DNA of 64,000 bases from Bacteroidota bacterium. Its GTDB lineage: Bacteria > Bacteroidota > Bacteroidia > Bacteroidales > F082. A program made the position numbers and the translations under genes. Numbering within the stretch: the stretch's first letter is position 1; every line of letters begins with the position of its first letter. Below the pieces are notes generated by a model that searched no databases, was not told the DNA's origin, and saw only the letters and a program-made list of their open reading frames with translations. Positions 35,729 to 44,207 of the stretch are shown here, piece by piece. The DNA lies in assembly GCA_016845175.1 (NCBI GenBank), contig JAERTD010000026.1, forward strand, positions 212,278 to 276,277, given 5' to 3'.

Positions 35729-36621
35729 AGCGCAAACTGTTGATCCTTGTTTTTTCCTTAATGGCCTCCGGAGGACTCCTTGCACAGGAAATGCTTTGCC
35801 ATATCAGGGTACAAGCCCCCAGGGTAGATGGTATCGACAAAACTGTTTTTGAGACATTGCAAACAGCTGCATTTGAGTTTGTTAATAATAATAAATGGAC
35901 TAATTATAATTTCCAGATTGAAGAACGCATTGAATGTACTTTTCTGATTACCATAAATGAAGCAGTATCAAGTGATGAGTTCAAAGGTACCATGAATGTG
36001 GTGCTGCAAAGACCCATATACAGAACTGACTACCGTTCACCTGTCATTAATCTAATTGATCAGGATATACAGTTCCGATATGTACCCCATCAGCCCATGG
36101 AATATGCGGAAAACTCCTACTCCAATAACCTGACCTCCTTACTTGCCTATTATACTTATTTGGTACTCGGTCTTGATTTTGACACCTATTCACTGGAGGG
36201 CGGTTCTCAGTTTTATGATAAGGCCAGGTCGGTGGTAAATGCTGCTCAAAGCTCTCCCATGCCTGGATGGCAATCTTTCCAAAGCCAAAAGAACCGTTAC
36301 CATTTGGTGGATAATTTACAGAATGCCTCTTATAAAGCCATGAGGACCTTTCTTTATGAGTACCATCGCAAGGGACTGGACGTGATGTCGGAAGATGAAT
36401 CAGGAGGAAGAAATATGATCTCCAATACCCTGAAGAACTTCAAAACAGTGTATGACAAACGCCCCGGTTTATACATTTTGCAGGTGTTTACCGAATCAAA
36501 GCGTGACGAAATAATCAATATTTTCAAGAATGCCAGTCCTGCTGAGAAAAACAGCATGCTCAACATCATGAAAGAAGTGGATCCTGCCAATGGTTCCCGT
36601 TATGAAGTTGTAAACAAATAA
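35725..36621 (+). CDS. porD: T9SS protein PorD (DUF4835)
   Basis: 298 residues. Signal peptide ending GGLLAQ, then the DUF4835 features: MLCHIRVQAPRVDGIDKTVFETLQTAAFEFVNNNKWT, a strand-rich middle (VLQRPIYRTDYRSPV, DIQFRYVP) and LTSLLAYYTYLVLGLDFDTYS. This family is annotated as PorD, needed for type IX secretion in Porphyromonas, probably in the periplasm or at the outer membrane; the mechanism is not known. Starts inside the coaBC stop (ATGA overlap), so translation is coupled. The conserved placement next to coaBC and recN supports the identification. Confidence 0.85.
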   Translation: MKRKLLILVFSLMASGGLLAQEMLCHIRVQAPRVDGIDKTVFETLQTAAFEFVNNNKWTNYNFQIEERIECTFLITINEAVSSDEFKGTMNVVLQRPIYRTDYRSPVINLIDQDIQFRYVPHQPMEYAENSYSNNLTSLLAYYTYLVLGLDFDTYSLEGGSQFYDKARSVVNAAQSSPMPGWQSFQSQKNRYHLVDNLQNASYKAMRTFLYEYHRKGLDVMSEDESGGRNMISNTLKNFKTVYDKRPGLYILQVFTESKRDEIINIFKNASPAEKNSMLNIMKEVDPANGSRYEVVNK

Positions 36622-36753
36622 CATCACCTCCTTATTTTTCTTGTGCCTCCATGTGTTCAACTGACAGTTGCCAGGCTTTGATTGACGAATTACTCATAAG
36701 TAGCTGTATTATTCGGACTGCCTAACCTTCTTTTTTCTAATTTTGTTCAAAGC

Positions 36754-38409
36754 ATGTTACAAAAGCTATCCATACAAAACTATACACTCATTAAGAAGCT
36801 TGAGATCAGCTTTTCGTCTGGTTTTACGGTGATTACGGGGGAAACAGGTGCTGGTAAATCCATTCTATTGGGGGCTTTGAGTTTGATACTAGGCAAACGA
36901 GCTGATACCCAGGTATTATTGGATGATAAGAAAAAATGTATAGTTGAAGGCTTGTTTGATATCAGCGACCTGAGCCTGGAGACGGTTTTTGAGCAATATG
37001 ACCTGGATTACGATGATCATACCTATTTGCGTCGTGAGATCGTTCCCTCAGGTAAATCCAGAGCCTTTATCAATGATACCCCAGTAAAACTCGAAGTGAT
37101 CAAAACCATAGGAAATGTGCTGGTTGATATCCATTCACAACATCAGGGTCTGGCACTTTCAAGGCCGGCATTTCAACTGGAAGTATTGGATGGTTTTGTC
37201 AACAATACCAAGCTAATTAAGGATTATAAATCTCTTTTTTCCAATTACTCTTATAGTAAAAAGCAGTTACGCGATCTTGAGTTGTCTCACGAACAGGCCA
37301 AAAGAGATGAAGCCTATTTTCAATTTCAATATGATGAATTGGAAGCAGCGGCATTAGATGCCGATATGGTTAGGGAGCTGGAATCACAGGAGCGTCTGTT
37401 GTCTCATGCTGAGGAGGTCCTGCAGGGACTGTCTCAGGGGCGCCAGATATTTACTGATGCTGATGACACAGTAAGTGCGCAGTTGGAATCTCTAAAATCA
37501 TCCCTACAAAAAATTGAGGATTATTTGCCGGCATTAAAGGAGGTTGTAAATAGACTGGATTCGGTGGGTATTGAAGTTGATGATATTGCGGCAGAAATGG
37601 AAATTATGGCTGGTGATATCAGCTATAGTCCTGAAGAATTTCAGGAAGTGAGCCAGCGATTGAATGAGGTTTACAAGTTGCAACACAAGCATTCGGTAAC
37701 ATCGGTTGAGGATTTGATTGGTTTGAAAGATGAGTATGCTATGAAACTCCAGGGATTTAGCTCCAGTGAAACTCAAATCCAGGCCTTGAAAACAAAGATT
37801 GTTGCACTGGAAAAACAACTGGACAAATCTGCAGCTATACTGAGTAAAAGTCGATATAATCATCAGCCCTTATTTGAAAATGCAGTTAAGGATCTCTTAT
37901 TACTTTTAGGTATGAAGGATGCAAGTTTTGAATTGCAGTTTTCACGATTAAATGAATTTGGGCCAATGGGTAATGAGGAAGTTTCCTTTTTGTTCTCGGC
38001 CAATAAGGGAGTTAAAGCTGCTGAGATGAGCCGGGTAGCATCAGGCGGGGAGCTGTCACGTTTGATGCTGGCCATAAAATCATTGATTAGTGGGAAGCAA
38101 ATGTTGCCTACCGTTGTTTTTGACGAGATAGATGCAGGCGTATCAGGAAAAATTGCAGGGAAAATGGCCCGTGTAATTCAAAGCTTATCGCAAAACCATC
38201 AGGTGATTTCAATTAGCCACCTGCCGCAGATCGCTGCCAAGGCTGATCACCATTTTAAAGTTTATAAGGAAGCTGATGAGCAGCAATCCCATACATCAAT
38301 GCTTGCCCTATCCATGGAGGAGCGTATTAATGAGTTGGCTGAAATGTTAAGTGATGAAGTCCTAAGTTCTTCAGCATTAGCCGCTGCCAAAGAATTACTG
38401 AAATACTAG
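36754..38409 (+). CDS. recN: DNA repair ATPase RecN
   Basis: 551 residues. SMC-like ABC ATPase: N-terminal Walker A GETGAGKS (near residue 30), two coiled-coil arms (about 155-365), the signature region VASGGELSRLMLA and Walker B VVFDEIDAGVSG near the C-terminus, followed by the ISHLPQIAAKAD switch. RecN acts early in double-strand-break repair, holding DNA ends together for RecA. A -7 box TAATTTTG (36738-36745) ends only 8 nt before the ATG, which points to a nearly leaderless message; the -33 box is weak (TTCG at a 22-nt spacing). The 132-nt gap to porD suggests a separate transcript. Confidence 0.95.
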   Translation: MLQKLSIQNYTLIKKLEISFSSGFTVITGETGAGKSILLGALSLILGKRADTQVLLDDKKKCIVEGLFDISDLSLETVFEQYDLDYDDHTYLRREIVPSGKSRAFINDTPVKLEVIKTIGNVLVDIHSQHQGLALSRPAFQLEVLDGFVNNTKLIKDYKSLFSNYSYSKKQLRDLELSHEQAKRDEAYFQFQYDELEAAALDADMVRELESQERLLSHAEEVLQGLSQGRQIFTDADDTVSAQLESLKSSLQKIEDYLPALKEVVNRLDSVGIEVDDIAAEMEIMAGDISYSPEEFQEVSQRLNEVYKLQHKHSVTSVEDLIGLKDEYAMKLQGFSSSETQIQALKTKIVALEKQLDKSAAILSKSRYNHQPLFENAVKDLLLLLGMKDASFELQFSRLNEFGPMGNEEVSFLFSANKGVKAAEMSRVASGGELSRLMLAIKSLISGKQMLPTVVFDEIDAGVSGKIAGKMARVIQSLSQNHQVISISHLPQIAAKADHHFKVYKEADEQQSHTSMLALSMEERINELAEMLSDEVLSSSALAAAKELLKY

Positions 38410-38528
38410 AAGTCGAGCATGCAACTGAGCAACAATCAAGCCTTCACTTAATTGCAGTTTTCGTTAACAATTCTTCAATTGTATTATCTTTGCTGTCCAA
38501 AATCATTCTAAATAAGAAAACATAAAAC

Positions 38529-39368
38529 ATGGCTTATAACCTATTAAAAGGAAAAAAAGGGATCATCTTCGGTGCCCTGGATAGTAACTCCATAGCCTGG
38601 AAAGTTGCTGAACAAGCATATGAAGAAGGTGCTGTCTTTACCTTAAGCAATACCCCAACCGCTTTGCGCTTTGGTCAGTTGGATGAACTGGCTGCCAAGT
38701 GTAATGCTGAAATTATTGCTGCAGATGCCACCAATGTTGCCGACTTAAGTAATGTATTCGAAAAGTCTATGGAGGTATTGGGTGGAAAGGTTGATTTCGT
38801 TCTCCATTCCATCGGCATGTCATTGAATGTGAGAAAGAAAAGAGTTTACAATGACCTGGATTATAATTTCCTGAACAAGACCCTTGATATTTCTGCTATC
38901 TCATTCCATAAAATGCTACAAGTAGCTTTTAAAATGGATGCTATTAATTCATGGGGATCTGTGGTTGCCTTGTCATATATTGCAGCACAAAGAACGCTCT
39001 ATGGATATAATGATATGGCAGATGCCAAATCCCTGCTTGAATCCATCGCCAGAAGTTTTGGTTATATCTATGGACGTGAACGGAAAATACGTGTAAATAC
39101 CATCTCTCAATCTCCCACCATGACAACTGCTGGCTCTGGAGTTAAAGGTATGGGAGGCTTGATGGATTTTACAGAAAGGATGTCTCCATTGGGCAATGCA
39201 AGTTCTGAAGAATGTGCCAATTATTGTATTACCCTGTTCTCCGACTTATCGAAAAAGGTAACCATGCAAAACCTCTATCATGATGGTGGGTTTTCCAATA
39301 TGGGTATGAGTTTAAGAGCCATGAAAATGTATAATAAGAGTTTGGGTGAAGATCTTGACATTGAATAA
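38529..39368 (+). CDS. fabI: Enoyl-ACP reductase FabI
   Basis: 279 residues, short-chain dehydrogenase fold. N-terminal GKKGIIFGALDSNSIAW is the FabI variant of the NADH-binding loop; the catalytic pair sits in YNDMADAKSLLE (Tyr and Lys spaced by six) and the C-terminus has HDGGFSNMGM. FabI reduces trans-2-enoyl-ACP in the last step of fatty-acid elongation. A -7 box TATCTTTG (38485-38492) precedes a leader of about 30 nt. A strong terminator follows at 39393. It stands as a single transcription unit after recN. Confidence 0.95.
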   Translation: MAYNLLKGKKGIIFGALDSNSIAWKVAEQAYEEGAVFTLSNTPTALRFGQLDELAAKCNAEIIAADATNVADLSNVFEKSMEVLGGKVDFVLHSIGMSLNVRKKRVYNDLDYNFLNKTLDISAISFHKMLQVAFKMDAINSWGSVVALSYIAAQRTLYGYNDMADAKSLLESIARSFGYIYGRERKIRVNTISQSPTMTTAGSGVKGMGGLMDFTERMSPLGNASSEECANYCITLFSDLSKKVTMQNLYHDGGFSNMGMSLRAMKMYNKSLGEDLDIE

Positions 39369-39392
39369 TATATCCCAACAACCTTATATGAA

Positions 39393-39430
39393 AAATGGGA
39401 ATGAAGCTTTGCTTCATTCCCATTTCTTTT
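39393..39430. terminator. Bidirectional intrinsic terminator after fabI
   Basis: Perfect 15-bp stem, AAATGGGAATGAAGC (39393-39407) with its complement (39411-39425) around loop TTT, followed by CTTTTC on the plus strand and an A-run upstream that serves the convergent K+ channel gene. Confidence 0.85.
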
Positions 39431-39445
39431 CTTCACATAATTCTT

Positions 39446-40246
39446 TTATAGTTTTTCCCCGCATTTCTTGCAATACAAGGCATCATCTTCATGATTCTTG
39501 AAATGGCAATTTTCGCAAACCTGGGTGTTGTTCATCATCTGACTGGCCTTGGATATCTCAGATGTAATGATACCTGTTGGAACAGCTATGATAGCATAAC
39601 CAGTAATCATGAGGAGTGAAGCCAGACTTTGTCCCATTATGGTTTGTGGAGCTATATCACCATATCCTACGGTTGTAATGGTGACAATAGCCCAGTAAAT
39701 GGATACAGGAATACTGGTAAATCCATTCTCCGGCCCTTCGACTAAATACATGATGGAACCTATGATAACTACAATGGTTAGCACCACTTCGAAGAAAACG
39801 ACAATTTTTCCTCTGCTGCTTTTGATGGCAAAAGCGAGGGTGTTGGCAGCACCAACATACCTCACCAGTTTCAATACCCTGAAAATCCTTAACAGTCGAA
39901 GGATGCGTAGAACAATGAAATAATGGGAGCCCACTAAGAATAAACTTATATAGGTGGGGATAATGGAAAGGAAGTCGATGACCCCATAAAAACTGAAAAT
40001 ATACTTCCATGGGCGTTTGACACTGTATATTCGAAGTAAATATTCAAAGGTGAATAAAATGGTTAATACCCATTCAAGAATGTAAAATATATGGCCGGCT
40101 TGTTGGTTGATTCCTTCCACACTATCCAGCATCACTATGATCACGCTGAAGATGATGGCGCCAAAGAGGATAATGTCAAAATTCTTGCCTAAGGGGGTTT
40201 CTGCTTCAAAAATAATCTCGTGGATTTTTCTTCGGAGTGCTGTCAT
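39446..40246 (-). CDS. Voltage-gated potassium channel with C-terminal zinc ribbon
   Basis: 266 residues from the ATG before TALRRKIHEIIFEAETPLG; a longer frame to 40321 adds residues unlike the family. Six membrane segments: the S4-like segment RILRLLRIFRVLKLVRY has regularly spaced arginines, and the pore filter is TVGYGD. After the S6 helix the protein ends in CENCHFKNHEDD and CKKCG, a four-cysteine zinc-ribbon pattern. The Kv-like core implies voltage-dependent K+ flux across the inner membrane. The zinc ribbon on the cytoplasmic tail is an unusual but not unique addition; a redox or metal-sensing role is speculation. Divergent from the haem-protein pair. Confidence 0.9.
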   Translation of the reverse strand: MTALRRKIHEIIFEAETPLGKNFDIILFGAIIFSVIIVMLDSVEGINQQAGHIFYILEWVLTILFTFEYLLRIYSVKRPWKYIFSFYGVIDFLSIIPTYISLFLVGSHYFIVLRILRLLRIFRVLKLVRYVGAANTLAFAIKSSRGKIVVFFEVVLTIVVIIGSIMYLVEGPENGFTSIPVSIYWAIVTITTVGYGDIAPQTIMGQSLASLLMITGYAIIAVPTGIITSEISKASQMMNNTQVCENCHFKNHEDDALYCKKCGEKL

Positions 40247-40369
40247 AGGGTATCGACTTATGAGATTGGCAAGATACAATGATTTTGGAATGTATGAAGA
40301 AATGCAAGCTTTGAAAAGCATTTCAATTTGCAGAGATTATAATTTATTAACACAGATCAGGCCCTATTA

Positions 40370-40402
40370 TTTGAAAATAGTATAAATAATGGCCTATATT
40401 TG
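40370..40402 (+). promoter_or_regulatory. Promoter of the haem-binding protein pair
   Basis: TTTG (40370-40373), 21-nt spacer, TATATTTG (40395-40402). Exact Bacteroidota consensus. Predicted start near 40409, 14 nt before the ATG at 40423. Confidence 0.65.
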
Positions 40403-40422
40403 TGTTTCGAACACAAAAATGT

Positions 40423-40830
40423 ATGAAAATGAGAAACTATCTTGTATTGGCCTTTATCCTGTTGGGAGGCTTATTTTTTATGAATTTCAAAACAACAGTT
40501 AGTGAGCCAAGTGGTTCCGATGCAGTGGCTTATGAGGTACCTGCGGATGTTCAGCAATTAATTGATAACTCCTGCTATGGATGTCATAATTCTGATTCCA
40601 AAAATTTAAAGGGTAAGAAAAAACTGTCTTTTGATAAAATGGCAGATTTGAAAATATTTAAACAAATTGGTAAACTGGAAGCCATTTCAGATGTTCTTAC
40701 CGAAGGTGATATGCCACCAAAGAAATTCCTTCAGAAGATGCCTGATGCCAAAATGAGTACAGAAGAGATTGCACTTATGGGTAACTGGGCTAGTGACCTT
40801 GCCAAGAAAATGACGCATTCCATCGAGTAA
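40423..40830 (+). CDS. Membrane-anchored c-type haem-binding protein
   Basis: 135 residues from the ATG at 40423, chosen because it lies just after the predicted transcription start; a GTG at 40402 lies inside the -7 box. One N-terminal membrane anchor (YLVLAFILLGGLFFMNF), then SCYGCHNSDS, a single CxxCH haem c attachment motif, and a region rich in Lys with MPPKKF (a possible Met ligand). It is related to the haem_bd domain of the next protein but lacks the aromatic WPWY block after the haem motif. A periplasmic electron carrier or haem sensor is likely. Followed 18 nt later by the second haem-binding gene. Confidence 0.8.
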   Translation: MKMRNYLVLAFILLGGLFFMNFKTTVSEPSGSDAVAYEVPADVQQLIDNSCYGCHNSDSKNLKGKKKLSFDKMADLKIFKQIGKLEAISDVLTEGDMPPKKFLQKMPDAKMSTEEIALMGNWASDLAKKMTHSIE

Positions 40831-40848
40831 ACCTTACTGAAACTGATC

Positions 40849-41307
40849 ATGCGTAGCCGTATTATTTGGTATATAGTTATTGGATTGTTTGTGGGGATTC
40901 AATTGGTTCCTTCGGGCCGCCCTGAGGTGGTGGATGACAATCCAAACGATTTGTTAAGCAATCATCAGTTACCTGAGCATACGGCTAGCCTCCTTAGAAA
41001 TGCCTGTTACGATTGTCACTCCAACGAAAGTATCTATCCCTGGTACGCCTATGTGGCACCTGTTTCATGGCTGGTAAGCAGAGATGTGCGACTGGGCCGT
41101 GAAAACCTCAACCTATCTGACTGGAACAGTTTTTCCAAAGGAGAAAAGCTTAAGTATCTGGATGGTATGGCCGTGGAGGTTGGGGATGGACAAATGCCCA
41201 TGATTATTTATCCACTCACACATCCTGAGGCGAAATTGAGTAGGGAAGACCGTGAGGCCTTCGTGGAATGGACAGAAACATTTGCCGAACAACTATTTTC
41301 AAAATAG
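40849..41307 (+). CDS. Haem-binding domain protein (haem_bd)
   Basis: 152 residues. N-terminal membrane anchor (IIWYIVIGLFVGIQLVP), then CYDCHSNESIYPWYAYVAP and VSWLVSRDVRLGRENLNLSDW, the full haem_bd signature with one CxxCH haem c site. The domain occurs widely in Bacteroidota, usually in small periplasmic c-type cytochromes of unknown partner. Co-transcribed with the preceding related protein (18-nt gap), so the two probably form a pair. Ends before a strong bidirectional terminator. Confidence 0.87.
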   Translation: MRSRIIWYIVIGLFVGIQLVPSGRPEVVDDNPNDLLSNHQLPEHTASLLRNACYDCHSNESIYPWYAYVAPVSWLVSRDVRLGRENLNLSDWNSFSKGEKLKYLDGMAVEVGDGQMPMIIYPLTHPEAKLSREDREAFVEWTETFAEQLFSK

Positions 41308-41320
41308 CTAATCACATTCA

Positions 41321-41358
41321 AAAAAAAACGCTGGTCTTTTAAGATCAGCGTTTTTTTT
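41321..41358. terminator. Bidirectional intrinsic terminator between haem_bd and kor genes
   Basis: A-run, then CGCTGGTCTT-TT-AAGATCAGCG (41329-41350; 10 pairs, one G-T) and eight T. Symmetric A and T runs serve both convergent transcripts. Confidence 0.88.
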
Positions 41359-41372
41359 GTTTGGGGTTGTTA

Positions 41373-41915
41373 CTAGCTTGTAACCACATTTTTCATACCC
41401 ATGGTAATGGCATCTTCATTCAATGGAATGAGTTTGTGGTAACGCTCTGGAAGAGATTTCTTAAGTCCTTTGATCACATTTTCCAATTGAACAATGGGCT
41501 TTACCTTTAGATAGGCCCCTAGCACGACCATATTGAATATTTTGGTATTTCCCATATCGGCAGCCAGTTTAGCTCCTTCAATGGTGTATATGGTAATATC
41601 GGTACGTGTGGGAAAATGAGTAATCCCGTTTGGATCATAAATGAGTACGCCACCAGGTTTTACTGTGCTTTCAAACTTGTCCATGGACTGTTGATTCAGA
41701 ATGATGGCAGTATCATAACAGGTAAGGGTAGGTGAACTGATGCGTTCGTCGCTTACAATTACCGTAACATTAGCTGTGCCACCACGCATTTCAGGACCAT
41801 AAGATGGCATCCAACTCACTTCCTGATCTTGCATAATTCCTGAGTAGGCAAGAATTTTACCCATTGACAAAACACCTTGTCCACCAAATCCGGCTATAAT
41901 TATTTCTTCAGTCAT
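41373..41915 (-). CDS. korC: 2-oxoacid:ferredoxin oxidoreductase gamma subunit
   Basis: 180 residues from the ATG before TEEIIIAGFGGQGVLSMGK; an earlier in-frame ATG at 41963 would add an unrelated basic segment and overlap korB by 26 nt. The glycine-rich GFGGQGVL start and EVSWMPSYGPEMRGGTAN are typical of the gamma domain of pyruvate/2-ketoisovalerate/2-oxoglutarate:ferredoxin oxidoreductases, which helps CoA binding. Last gene of the kor operon, just before the shared terminator. The order D-A-B-C matches the four-subunit 2-oxoglutarate enzyme (OorDABC) known from Helicobacter and Campylobacter. Confidence 0.9.
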   Translation of the reverse strand: MTEEIIIAGFGGQGVLSMGKILAYSGIMQDQEVSWMPSYGPEMRGGTANVTVIVSDERISSPTLTCYDTAIILNQQSMDKFESTVKPGGVLIYDPNGITHFPTRTDITIYTIEGAKLAADMGNTKIFNMVVLGAYLKVKPIVQLENVIKGLKKSLPERYHKLIPLNEDAITMGMKNVVTS

Positions 41916-41937
41916 TGTATTGCTTTTTCTGTGATCA

Positions 41938-42738
41938 CTATTTTTCGATGAGCTTGCCATCAACTTTAATATCGCCTAATTCATAAAACGGAAACATATT
42001 CTCTTCCATCCATTTGTTGGAATCGATTGGAGTCATTTTCCATCCTGAGTTACAATTGGAAACCACCTCTACAAATGAAACACCGGGTTTGCCATCAATT
42101 TGATTCTGGAATGCTTTCTTAAAGGCACGTTTGGTTTTTCTTGCAGCTGCAGGTGTGTGTACGGCCTGACGTGTGACATAATGGGTTCCGGGTAGCTGAG
42201 CAATCAACTCAGTCATCTTGAGCGGATTTCCCATCATATTTACATCGCGGCCATAGGGAGAGGTTGATGTTTTCATTTCAGGCAGGGTAGTAGGGGCCAT
42301 CTGGCCACCGGTCATACCATAGATGCCGTTGTTGATGAATACCATCACGATTTGCTCCCCGCGGTTACAGGCATGGATGGTTTCTCCTGTGCCAATGGCA
42401 GCAAGGTCGCCATCACCCTGATAGGTGAATACCAATTTGTTGGGCCATACTCTTTTGATACCTGTGGCTACTGCAGGAGCTCGACCGTGGGCTGCTTCCT
42501 GCATATCCACATTCATGAATTCATAGGCCAATACTGAACATCCAACAGGGGCAACACCAATGGTGTCATTTTCTTTTCCTAATTCCTCAATTGCTTCCAT
42601 CATCAGACGATGGGCGGTTCCATGACCACAACCCGGACAATAGCTGAGGGTTTTGTCGGTCATGAGTTTGGTCTTCTCATAAACCAGGTTTTCTGGTTTT
42701 ATGATATCCTGAACGCTTAATGTATGTATATCTGACAT
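41938..42738 (-). CDS. korB: 2-oxoacid:ferredoxin oxidoreductase beta subunit (TPP-binding)
   Basis: 266 residues. CPGCGHGTAHRLMMEA carries the beta-subunit cysteines for an iron-sulfur cluster; the thiamine diphosphate motif is GDGDLAAIGTGE ending in INNGIYGMTGGQ. Together with KorA it forms the catalytic core that decarboxylates a 2-oxoacid and passes electrons to ferredoxin while making acyl-CoA. The subunit set suggests 2-oxoglutarate, but branched-chain 2-oxoacids cannot be excluded. Four nucleotides separate it from korA. Confidence 0.92.
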   Translation of the reverse strand: MSDIHTLSVQDIIKPENLVYEKTKLMTDKTLSYCPGCGHGTAHRLMMEAIEELGKENDTIGVAPVGCSVLAYEFMNVDMQEAAHGRAPAVATGIKRVWPNKLVFTYQGDGDLAAIGTGETIHACNRGEQIVMVFINNGIYGMTGGQMAPTTLPEMKTSTSPYGRDVNMMGNPLKMTELIAQLPGTHYVTRQAVHTPAAARKTKRAFKKAFQNQIDGKPGVSFVEVVSNCNSGWKMTPIDSNKWMEENMFPFYELGDIKVDGKLIEK

Positions 42739-42742
42739 AACT

Positions 42743-43828
42743 TTATCCTCCGATTATTTTTTGTTTCAAGGCCTCTAATACTTCCTCAGGAGAGTGTATT
42801 ACACCACCATAACGACCGAAATGAGCAACTTTGGTACGATCACCAACGGTCAGTAAAATATCTTCTACCATCTGACCAGCACTCATTTCTACTGAAAGAA
42901 ATCCTTTAACGCCCTGTTTGATTAAGGCATTGATTTGTTTCTTAGGGAAAGGCCAGAGTGTGATAGGCCTGAGTAGTCCTACTTTAATGCCTTCTTTTCT
43001 TGCCAATTGAATGGATTTCTGCGCGATACGTGAACTGGATCCGTAGGCAACGATCACATAATCAGCATCATCACAATCTATCAATTCGTATTTAACTTCA
43101 TCTTCCTCAAGGGTTCGGTATTTATCCTGCAAATGGAAATTATGTTTTTCCAGTTTGTGTGGATCAAGATCCAGTGAAGTCATAATGCGTCTTTCTCCTC
43201 CTTTGGGTTTTCCATTGGTTCCCCATGGGTAACGAGCAGTAACTTCTTCATCAGTGAGTCGTGGCATGGTGTCAAACAACTCAACTTTTTCCATCATCTG
43301 ACCAATCAAACCATCAGAAACAATTAATACAGGGGTTCTGTATTTGAAAGCAAGGTCGAAAGACAGGGGGACGAAATCAGACATTTCCTGAACGGAAGCA
43401 GGAGCCAGCACAGGTAATCTGTAGTCACCATGTCCACCACCTTTTACTGACTGAAAATAATCGGATTGTGCGGGCTGAATATCACCCAAACCCGGGCCAC
43501 CTCTCACAATATTAGCTACCACACAAGGAATCTCAGCACCAGCTAAATAGGAAAGGCCTTCCTGCATCAAGCTGATACCAGGACTTGAAGATGATGTCAT
43601 GGCTTTTTTGCCGGTGGCACCAGCTCCGTATAACATATTAATGGCAGCTACTTCACTTTCGGCCTGTAACACAACCATACCGGTACGGTCGTGAGGCTTC
43701 TCTGCCATCAGGTATTCTATAACTTCTGATTGAGGGGTAATAGGGTATCCAAAATAGCCATCAACGCCAGCTCTGATTGCCGCTTCTGCTAAGGCTTCGT
43801 TACCCTTCATTAATTTTAATTCACCCAT
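42743..43828 (-). CDS. korA: 2-oxoacid:ferredoxin oxidoreductase alpha subunit
   Basis: 361 residues. LMKGNEALAEAAIRAGVDGYFGYPITPQSEV is the alpha-subunit start; ATGKKAMTSSSSPGISLMQEGL is the second signature and contributes to TPP binding across the subunit interface. The C-terminal half has the transketolase-like domain (VIVAYGSSSRIAQKS, LLRPITLWPFP). Substrate choice between 2-oxoglutarate and 2-oxoisovalerate cannot be settled by eye. Starts 18 nt after the ferredoxin subunit. Confidence 0.92.
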   Translation of the reverse strand: MGELKLMKGNEALAEAAIRAGVDGYFGYPITPQSEVIEYLMAEKPHDRTGMVVLQAESEVAAINMLYGAGATGKKAMTSSSSPGISLMQEGLSYLAGAEIPCVVANIVRGGPGLGDIQPAQSDYFQSVKGGGHGDYRLPVLAPASVQEMSDFVPLSFDLAFKYRTPVLIVSDGLIGQMMEKVELFDTMPRLTDEEVTARYPWGTNGKPKGGERRIMTSLDLDPHKLEKHNFHLQDKYRTLEEDEVKYELIDCDDADYVIVAYGSSSRIAQKSIQLARKEGIKVGLLRPITLWPFPKKQINALIKQGVKGFLSVEMSAGQMVEDILLTVGDRTKVAHFGRYGGVIHSPEEVLEALKQKIIGG

Positions 43829-43846
43829 TTTCTTTTATTTAAACGG

Positions 43847-44077
43847 TTAAGCAGTTAATTTAACACGGTAAACAGTAATTACGCCGTCTGGGCAAACTAC
43901 TGCACAGTTACTACATCCTGTACAGGCTTCAGGACTTTCCATATATGCATAATGGTAGCCCTTGCCATTAACTTCTTTGGCTAATTGTATCACGTCGGTA
44001 GGGCAGGCGGGTTCACAAACACCACAACCTTTACAACCTTCAACATCAACAACAATAGCGCCTCTTATTTTTGCCAT
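43847..44077 (-). CDS. korD: Ferredoxin-like delta subunit of the 2-oxoacid oxidoreductase
   Basis: 76 residues with two 4Fe-4S motifs: CKGCGVCEPACPTDVI and CTGCSNCAVVCPDGVI. It passes electrons from the TPP site to external ferredoxin. First gene of korDABC. On the minus strand TAATTTCG lies about 40 nt upstream as a possible -7 box (one mismatch to TAnnTTTG). The gene is short but its product is unmistakable. Confidence 0.92.
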   Translation of the reverse strand: MAKIRGAIVVDVEGCKGCGVCEPACPTDVIQLAKEVNGKGYHYAYMESPEACTGCSNCAVVCPDGVITVYRVKLTA

Positions 44078-44207
44078 ATTATATCGAATTATTCATTGAA
44101 ATTCTAATGCCACGAAATTACAATTTAATTGCGTTCGTAAACTTGCTGAAAACCAGAGATTGTTAATTTATAAAGGGTTTAAATATAGAGCCAATGCCTT
44201 GCCAAAT

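Noticed and set aside
44150..44180. TTGTTAATTTATAAAG as a third Rex site near korD
   Set aside because: Only one half-site is present and it lies closer to the 3' end of the ASST gene; no second half at the right spacing.
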